Below, piece after piece: positions 58,955-64,000 of a stretch of DNA of 64,000 nt. Below the pieces are notes generated by a model. It saw only the letters and a list, made by a program, of their open reading frames with translations. It did no database searches and had not been told where the DNA came from. The position numbers and the translations under genes were made by a program. Numbering within the stretch: the stretch's first letter is position 1; every line of letters starts with the position of its first letter. This DNA comes from Gordonia mangrovi (GTDB taxonomy: Bacteria; Actinomycetota; Actinomycetes; Mycobacteriales; Mycobacteriaceae), in assembly GCF_024734075.1 (NCBI RefSeq), contig NZ_CP102850.1, positions 2,170,001-2,234,000 on the forward strand, in the 5' to 3' direction.

Positions 58955-60223
58955 TCAGCTGTCGTTCTGGTCGGCTTTGGTGAACAGAACATACTGCGCG
59001 GAGGCCTGCTGGTAGGCGTCCTGCTGGTTGTCGGAGTGGATCTCGCCGACGTAGCGGTCGTTGTGGACCCAGCAGGTGTAGGTGGTGTTGGTGGTGGAGC
59101 AGACTGCGGACGGCAGTCCGGGCGGGGAGTCGATGCCCTCGCCTGTGGCGTTGGCCGCGTAGCTCTTCATGAGCGTGGTGGCCTGCTCGGGGGTGGCAGC
59201 ACGGTAGACCACGGAGCGCTCGACCGCGTTGGCGGTGGAGCCGGCGTCGTTGAGGCTGTTGAAGGTGCCGACGGGGTCGCTGCTGAAGTGCGCCATCCCA
59301 CGTGGTCCGTACACCGCGCGCATGCTTTGCGGGGTCAAACCCGTTTTGCCGCCCGACATTTCCTCGTCGGTGTAGGGCAGCGCGTAGATGAGGACGTGAT
59401 CTTGATCGACGATCGGTCGGGTCGGGCCGGTGATGCCGCGGGCAGCCGCCTCGTCCTTGGTGGGCGTGGCGGGGAACTGGTCGATCAATGCCGTCTGCAG
59501 CGAGATCGCCTTACGCACTGTGGGTTCCAGTAGCTCCTGCTGCTCGGTGGTGGTCTGATACCACTCGTAGATCACGTAGGTGTCGTGTGGGGTGAAGGTG
59601 ATGAGCCGCTCGGTGCCGTCGGTGCCGCTGTCGCGGATGACGTGAGTGCCGGGTAGGCCGGGCAAGGTGGTGACGGTGGCGTTGCTGTTGGAGGCGACCT
59701 GTTGGGCGAGCTGCCGGGCCGCGTCCTCGGCGGCCTGCGGGGTCATGTAGCGCAACACCATACTGCTGAGGCTGCGGCTGGTGCCCTCACGAATGGTGGA
59801 GTCCGGGGTGGCGGCGGTGGTGGTGAACCCATAGAGGAGTTCGTCGTTGGCGGGTATGTCGGCGGTGCCCTCGCCGAGAACCACGGTCAGGTTCTGGCGG
59901 CTGCTGATCGCCGAGGTCGGGAGTTTGCCGTTGGTGATATCGCGATCGACCTCGAAAGGCACCACGATGAACTGCGCCATGCGTTGACCTTCGACCTGCA
60001 CGATCTGGTCATCGGTGGCGCGACCGAACTCTGAACGCGGCTCGGTGGGGTAGGGGCCGGTATCGAGGGCGGATACATCGACCGACGGCTGTGCCGCACT
60101 GCTGGCGGCGGCGTTGTCGCTGGTGGATTGGCCGTCGGTGGAGCAGGCGGTCAGGGCGGTGAGGGTGGCGGTCGCAGTTGCTGCGATACCGATCGTGCGG
60201 AGTGTCGGTTGCCAACGCGTCAT
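58955..60223 (-). CDS. DUF7373-like secreted lipoprotein
   Basis: 422 residues from ATG 60223 with AAGGAG 11 nt upstream. Signal peptide with lipobox LTALTAC (Cys ~27), then a Ser/Ala-rich linker. Two similar mixed alpha/beta halves: VVPFEVDRDITNGKLPTSAIS...YGFTTTAATPDSTIREG and ALPYTDEEMSGGKTGLTPQSMRAVYGPRGMAHF. Pattern of the DUF7373 lipoproteins common in Gordonia, Nocardia and mycobacteria; function unknown. Divergent from the membrane-anchored Hsp70-like gene. Two Cys near the C terminus (AVCSTT, YTCWVH) probably pair. Confidence 0.82.
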   Translation of the reverse strand: MTRWQPTLRTIGIAATATATLTALTACSTDGQSTSDNAAASSAAQPSVDVSALDTGPYPTEPRSEFGRATDDQIVQVEGQRMAQFIVVPFEVDRDITNGKLPTSAISSRQNLTVVLGEGTADIPANDELLYGFTTTAATPDSTIREGTSRSLSSMVLRYMTPQAAEDAARQLAQQVASNSNATVTTLPGLPGTHVIRDSGTDGTERLITFTPHDTYVIYEWYQTTTEQQELLEPTVRKAISLQTALIDQFPATPTKDEAAARGITGPTRPIVDQDHVLIYALPYTDEEMSGGKTGLTPQSMRAVYGPRGMAHFSSDPVGTFNSLNDAGSTANAVERSVVYRAATPEQATTLMKSYAANATGEGIDSPPGLPSAVCSTTNTTYTCWVHNDRYVGEIHSDNQQDAYQQASAQYVLFTKADQNDS

Positions 60224-60715
60224 CAGTGTGGTGTCTCCTTCTGCGGGTGTGCCGCTGCAAGGGAGATCCCTTGTGACCGGCCGCGGCCCGCACGCAAGAT
60301 TTGTGTGGTCTGCATGATTGGATGCGCCGGCGGCCGATTTGGTTCCCCCCGACCAGACCTGCACGATTCTGTTGTTCGGATGCAGAGTAGTGCAGCGCCG
60401 TGTTCCCGGCCGGAGTCGGGTGTCGGTACACTCACACCCCGATATCCCCGGACCCCGGGTCACGCGCGACTCCGCATCTGCCCTGGGGCTGGCGAGGGGC
60501 GGGGTGAGGGAACCGGGGGACCAGCAGTGATGGCTGAACATGACGCATCGGTGACGGTGCTCGAATCTCAGCGGACGTTGCGCACCAACCCCCCCACGTC
60601 GGGCCACCGATCCGGTCCCCGCCGCGTCGCCGCCCCGGGGCACGCTCATCCGTGGCTACTGCCCTGACACCACCAGCAGCGGCGCCAGCCGCTAACCAGC
60701 AAGGACCCCTTCTAC
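60224..60715. other. 492-bp divergent intergenic region without a clear gene
   Basis: Lies between the lipoprotein and Hsp70-like genes and should contain both promoters. A 45-codon frame from ATG 60531 lacks a convincing ribosome site and similarity, so it is not called. AAGGA at ~60698 is the probable ribosome site of the Hsp70-like gene. Confidence 0.6.
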
Positions 60716-62563
60716 ATGCCTTCTGCCGCCTCGTGGATTCTGGCCATCGACTTCGGCACCTCCAACTCCGCTGCCGCCCATTCCGGCGCCACCAGCGGCG
60801 GTGTGGAGACGCTGTCACTGACCCACACCAGCAATCTGATGCCGTCGGCGGTGTTCCTGGAAACCCCGGAGCGCGTCATCGTCGGATACGCCGCCATCGA
60901 TGCCGCCCAGCACAACCCGGCCGGGTATGTGGCCTCCCCGAAGCGGCTGATCGGCGGCCAATCGGTGACCACGGTCAACGGCCACACCGTGCCGACCGCC
61001 ACATTGGTGAGCGCGGTGCTGCGCACCATCATCGGACGCGCGGTCGCCGCGCACGCCGGACATCCCCCCAGCCAGGTGGTGCTGACCCATCCCGAGGCCT
61101 GGGCGCCGGAGCAGATCGCGGTGCTCACCGACGCAGCAGCCGGAGCGGGGGTGCCCGCCGACGACATCCGCACCATCTCCGAGCCACGCGCGGCGGCCGC
61201 GCACTACTCCCGATCGCACGCCATGGCGCCGGGCGCCACAATCGTGGTGTTCGACTTCGGTGGCGGCACGCTGGACATCGCGGTCCTCACCGTCACCGGT
61301 GACAGCGACTTCGAGGTCGTCGCCGCCCGCGGGAACAACGGGCTCGGCGGCAAGAACCTGGATGCGTTGATCCAACGCTGGGTGTTCGACCGGATCGCCG
61401 AACGCGACCCGGATCTGGTCGAATGGCTGCGGCGCGGGGCACCCATCGACACGCTGCAAGCCCTACAAGACTCGATCCGACACGCCAAAGAGCTGCTGTC
61501 GGAGACGCCGTCGGCCACCATCACCGTGCCCGCCCCCAACGGCGCACGTACCACCCTGCAGCTCACCCGCGACGAGTTCGACGAACTCATCACCCCGGCG
61601 GTGACCGAGGCGATCCGGTTGACCCGGGAGACCCTGCTCGACGCCGCCATCACTCATCCCGACCAGATCACCGCCCTGTATCTGACCGGTGGCTCGTCCC
61701 GCATTCCGCGTATCCAACACGAGCTCGGGGCGCTGGGCCCGGTGGCGACCCTCGACGACCCGAAAACCGTGGTCGCCCAAGGTGCGGTGACCACGGCCCT
61801 GGTCCGGGCCACCCCGAACACCGATCACCAGCGGGTGCCCGGGCCCGAGGCACTGATGCCGGCCTGGTACGGCCAACTCGGCCACCCTCCGGGCCGTGGC
61901 CAGCCCACCGGCAGACCGATCGCGGGCCCACAGTTTCAGGAGGACCCCACGCCGCCGCGTCGTCGGACCGGCCGTACCGCCGCGATCGTCGTTTCCGCCG
62001 TCGTGGTCCTCGGCATCATCGCCGCCGCCATCGTGGTGACGCGCACCGGGTCCGACGACCCTGCCGGCCCGGACTCCACCGCCGCGGCAGGTGCGGCGGA
62101 GTCGACGGCGGCAGCCGCGGCCACCGGCAACGACGGCGGCAGCATCGTCACAGACGAAGCGACCCTGCTCGCCACCCTGCCGGGGTCATTGCAGGCCGAC
62201 ACCACCAACTGCCGCAAAACCGGTTTCACGACCAACGGAGCGGTGACGATGATGTGTGATTTCGCCGAAGGTGGATCGTTGGTCGAGCTGATGGAACCGC
62301 CCGGCGACTACATGATGTTCCACATCGACAGCAACGAGGCCGACACTCGCATCGTCAACATCCGCAACGGCGTCTACACCGACGGGACCGGCATCCTCAT
62401 CGAGTCTCCCGACCGTCAGGCCGCCGGCGAAGTCGACACCGATGGCGCCGGCACCACCATCGACTACGTCGACGCCGGCACCGGACTGGTGATCACGGTC
62501 GACGGTCTGGCCTCGGTCGAGGATGCCCAGACCTTTCTCTCCCAATCCGGCCTGATTCGCTGA
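60716..62563 (+). CDS. Membrane-anchored Hsp70-like protein with extracellular domain
   Basis: 615 residues. Residues 1-370 are an Hsp70/actin-fold ATPase: IDFGTSNSAAA (phosphate 1), VVFDFGGGTLDIAVL (phosphate 2), GLGGKNLD and YLTGGSSRIPRIQ (adenosine motif). The Hsp70 substrate-binding domain is absent. Instead there is a Pro-rich linker, a basic RRRTGR, a transmembrane helix (~420-443) and an exported domain (~480-615) with two Cys (NCRKTG, MMCDF) and an Asp-rich region. No DnaJ or GrpE nearby. It may couple cytoplasmic ATP state to an outside ligand or partner such as the divergent lipoprotein. Confidence 0.85.
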   Translation: MPSAASWILAIDFGTSNSAAAHSGATSGGVETLSLTHTSNLMPSAVFLETPERVIVGYAAIDAAQHNPAGYVASPKRLIGGQSVTTVNGHTVPTATLVSAVLRTIIGRAVAAHAGHPPSQVVLTHPEAWAPEQIAVLTDAAAGAGVPADDIRTISEPRAAAAHYSRSHAMAPGATIVVFDFGGGTLDIAVLTVTGDSDFEVVAARGNNGLGGKNLDALIQRWVFDRIAERDPDLVEWLRRGAPIDTLQALQDSIRHAKELLSETPSATITVPAPNGARTTLQLTRDEFDELITPAVTEAIRLTRETLLDAAITHPDQITALYLTGGSSRIPRIQHELGALGPVATLDDPKTVVAQGAVTTALVRATPNTDHQRVPGPEALMPAWYGQLGHPPGRGQPTGRPIAGPQFQEDPTPPRRRTGRTAAIVVSAVVVLGIIAAAIVVTRTGSDDPAGPDSTAAAGAAESTAAAAATGNDGGSIVTDEATLLATLPGSLQADTTNCRKTGFTTNGAVTMMCDFAEGGSLVELMEPPGDYMMFHIDSNEADTRIVNIRNGVYTDGTGILIESPDRQAAGEVDTDGAGTTIDYVDAGTGLVITVDGLASVEDAQTFLSQSGLIR

Positions 62564-62654
62564 CCGGACTCGGTGTGCTCGGCGGGAACATTGCCGCCCG
62601 TCGGGTGCATCTCATCTGTACGCCACACGAGCACGCCGCGCCCGACCGCCGCCC

Positions 62655-62735
62655 GACACCGACCGTGACGGCTACAGCGACACCGTCAGCTACATCGACG
62701 GCGGAGCCGACCACACCACTGACGACGTGATGTGA
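62655..62735 (+). pseudogene. Remnant of an Asp-rich repeat coding sequence
   Basis: A 26-codon frame reading DTDRDGYSDTVSYIDGG and ending at a TGA, without a start or upstream domain. It resembles the DTDGxGxxDxVxYxD motif near the end of the preceding Hsp70-like protein (DTDGAGTTIDYVDAG) and the DxDGDG repeats of secreted actinobacterial proteins. Probably the decayed 3' end of a duplicated or lost gene. Confidence 0.35.
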
Positions 62736-62790
62736 CCCACCAGTTCGATGACGTGACCACTCCATCCCGCACCACACCGAGAGGCCCGCC

Positions 62791-63252
62791 ATGACCGCCT
62801 ACCCGCCCCCATCCGGGCCCCCGCGGGATCCCGCCCCGCTGCGTCGACAGGCTTCGACCGCGCTGACCGGAGCGATCCTGCTCTGGGTGCTCGTGGGCTT
62901 GATGATCCTCGGCACGATCGGTCGAGCCGCCTCGGCATCGACCACGCCTGCCCCGAGTTCGGGTGCCGAGGCCTTCGGGCGGCTGGTCGGCATGATCGGC
63001 TTGCCGATCGCCGCCGCCGTCGGCGCCGTCCTGCTGCATCGCCGACGCGCACGACTGCTGCGTCAGGCACATGCGATCCAGTCGTTCGGTCAGGTCGCTC
63101 CCGGTTATCCCACACCCGGCCATCTCGCACGGGTATATCCGCCCCCGAACTCCCCGTACGGTCAGGGGTTTCACCCGAACTACCCGCCGCCCGGTCACTG
63201 GCCGCCGCCGAATCATCTGTCGCCGTCACAGCACCGACCTGACAGTCAGTAA
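62791..63252 (+). CDS. Two-helix membrane protein with Pro/Tyr-rich tail, unknown function
   Basis: 153 residues from ATG 62791, GAGAGG a few bases upstream. A Pro-rich N terminus, two transmembrane helices (about 24-45 and 63-84), basic HRRRARLLRQA, and a C-terminal tail rich in Pro, Tyr and His (YPPPNSPYGQGF). No family recognised. Same strand as the Hsp70-like gene, 227 bp downstream. Confidence 0.7.
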   Translation: MTAYPPPSGPPRDPAPLRRQASTALTGAILLWVLVGLMILGTIGRAASASTTPAPSSGAEAFGRLVGMIGLPIAAAVGAVLLHRRRARLLRQAHAIQSFGQVAPGYPTPGHLARVYPPPNSPYGQGFHPNYPPPGHWPPPNHLSPSQHRPDSQ

Positions 63253-63556
63253 CAGCGACGCCATACTGTTCAACCCTTCCTCACCAGCCCCGTGCTGCCC
63301 GGCAGTGCACTGCTGCTGATCGCAACCACCTCGTTGTCCACGCGGAGCTCTCGAGAGGGAATCTCGCCGGAATCTCCTCGAAAGATTCTGCTCTGCTGCC
63401 GAATACGTTGGCATGAGCTGCGCGCCTGCCGTTGCTGCATTCCCTCGACCGTGAACGCTGCCGGCTCTGTGCCGAACCGACGTGGCACAGATACGCATTT
63501 GGGGCTGCCCACGTGTCGTGGACAGCCCCAGATGACAGCGAGGTGGCTGAGCCGAT
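63253..63556. other. 304-bp convergent intergenic region
   Basis: No gene seen. Contains the hairpin at 63500-63530; an AT-richer patch around 63360-63400 with CTCTCGAGAG (~63348) has no clear role. Confidence 0.6.
63500..63530 (-). terminator. Hairpin after CD225-like gene
   Basis: TGGGGCTG / CAGCCCCA (63500-63507, 63523-63530) with an inner CACG/CGTG pairing gives a long stem, 26 bp beyond the stop of the minus-strand gene. Probable terminator. Confidence 0.65.
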
Positions 63557-63913
63557 TCAGTAGTAGGAGACGGAGCTCGCCGAGGAGATGATCTCGGCGA
63601 TCATCGCCACATAGAGCACGATGAATGCGACGCTCAGAATCGCCCAGAGCAGCAGTGAGATCTTGCCGAGTCGCTTGGCGCGGTCGGCGGCGTCCTGAGC
63701 GGCGGCATGGTCGCCGGACAGCCACAGCCCGGTCACCTTGGACGAATGGGCGAATGCAGCGAACGCCAACGGCCAGAAGAAGATCATCGCGGCCACAGCC
63801 CATCCGGCGTTGGTGGCCGGCATCGGTGCCGTCACCCGCGGCGACATGGGCGGCATCGGTGGGGCCATCATGAACGGGCGGTGCGGGGTCGACGGCGATT
63901 GACTGGGATACAT
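63557..63913 (-). CDS. CD225/dispanin-like small membrane protein
   Basis: 118 residues from ATG 63913 with AAGGAG 7 nt upstream. A Met/Pro-rich N terminus, then two helices: NAGWAVAAMIFFWPLAFAAFAHSSKV and ISLLLWAILSVAFIVLYVAMIAEII, joined by a SGDHAAAQDAADRAKRLGKIS loop. The order helix-FWPLAFAAF-S.K-helix is the CD225 (interferon-induced transmembrane/dispanin) pattern frequent in actinobacteria. Function unknown. Confidence 0.82.
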   Translation of the reverse strand: MYPSQSPSTPHRPFMMAPPMPPMSPRVTAPMPATNAGWAVAAMIFFWPLAFAAFAHSSKVTGLWLSGDHAAAQDAADRAKRLGKISLLLWAILSVAFIVLYVAMIAEIISSASSVSYY

Positions 63914-64000
63914 CTGTGAGCTCCTTACTGGTGGGACGCTGGTGTTGCGCGTTCGCGGAACACAGATCAGACGCAGCGGTGCAGCGGGAAGGTTCCCGTC
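63914..64000. other. Window end upstream of CD225-like gene
   Basis: Probable promoter region of the minus-strand CD225-like gene; no other feature seen before the window ends. Confidence 0.5.

Noticed and set aside
60531..60667. 45-codon frame (ATG 60531) upstream of the Hsp70-like gene
   Set aside because: No clear ribosome site, Pro/Arg-rich composition and no recognisable feature.

Overview
High-GC actinobacterial chromosome around the replication origin. Gene content and order match the oriC neighbourhood of Mycobacteriales (fhaA-fhaB-pstP-rodA-pbpA-pknA-pknB, trpG/pabA, crgA, ppiA, tRNA-Ala/tRNA-Ile, gyrA, gyrB, dciA, recF, gnd, dnaN, dnaA, rpmH, rnpA, yidD, yidC, jag, rsmG, parA, parB, cwlM, trx, trxB, sigM, murJ, pcnA). 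Protein sequences, the Tyr/Gln/Gly-rich FhaA linker, an 'insoluble domain' type protein and a dispersed palindrome I associate with Gordonia suggest Gordonia or a close relative such as Williamsia. No species can be named from the sequence alone.

Layout. 1-9.5 kb: the + strand cell-wall signalling operon, starting inside fhaA. 9.5-13.1 kb: trpG/pabA-like gene, crgA, a PH-domain membrane protein, rhomboid protease, ppiA and a small CwsA-like membrane protein. 13.2-18.0 kb: an accessory block (AQSGT-repeat DUF4190-like protein; a minus-strand trio of membrane protein, glycine-zipper protein and degenerate MinD/ParA-like protein; 600 bp without a clear gene). 18.0-30.2 kb: tRNA-Ala, tRNA-Ile, DUF3566 protein, gyrA, gyrB, dciA, recF, gnd, dnaN, oriC, dnaA. 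30.7-38.3 kb: rpmH to parB plus a GNAT-like gene, with four perfect parS cores. 38.3-42.7 kb: minus-strand cwlM, trx, trxB, rsmA-like gene, sigM. 42.9-44.7 kb: an inserted TetR/sterol-desaturase pair with clear operators. 44.7-54.2 kb: murJ-pseudokinase fusion, DUF6049 protein, Nudix protein, divergent pcnA. 54.3-64 kb: accessory genes (lipid kinase, TetR, glpD, EgtE-like enzyme, DUF7373-like lipoprotein, membrane-anchored Hsp70-like protein, CD225-like protein).

How it works together. PknA and PknB are transmembrane kinases countered by PstP. In mycobacteria their known clients include FhaA, the pseudokinase part of MurJ and CwlM, and genes for all of these lie in this window, so the control circuit for peptidoglycan precursor synthesis and export flanks the origin. 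The dnaA/dnaN/dciA/gyrase cluster, parABS and the dnaA-dnaN intergenic origin provide initiation and segregation. A SigH/SigR-type promoter appears to drive the thioredoxin genes. The least explained loci are the 14.4-17.4 kb trio and the 59-63 kb membrane Hsp70/lipoprotein region.
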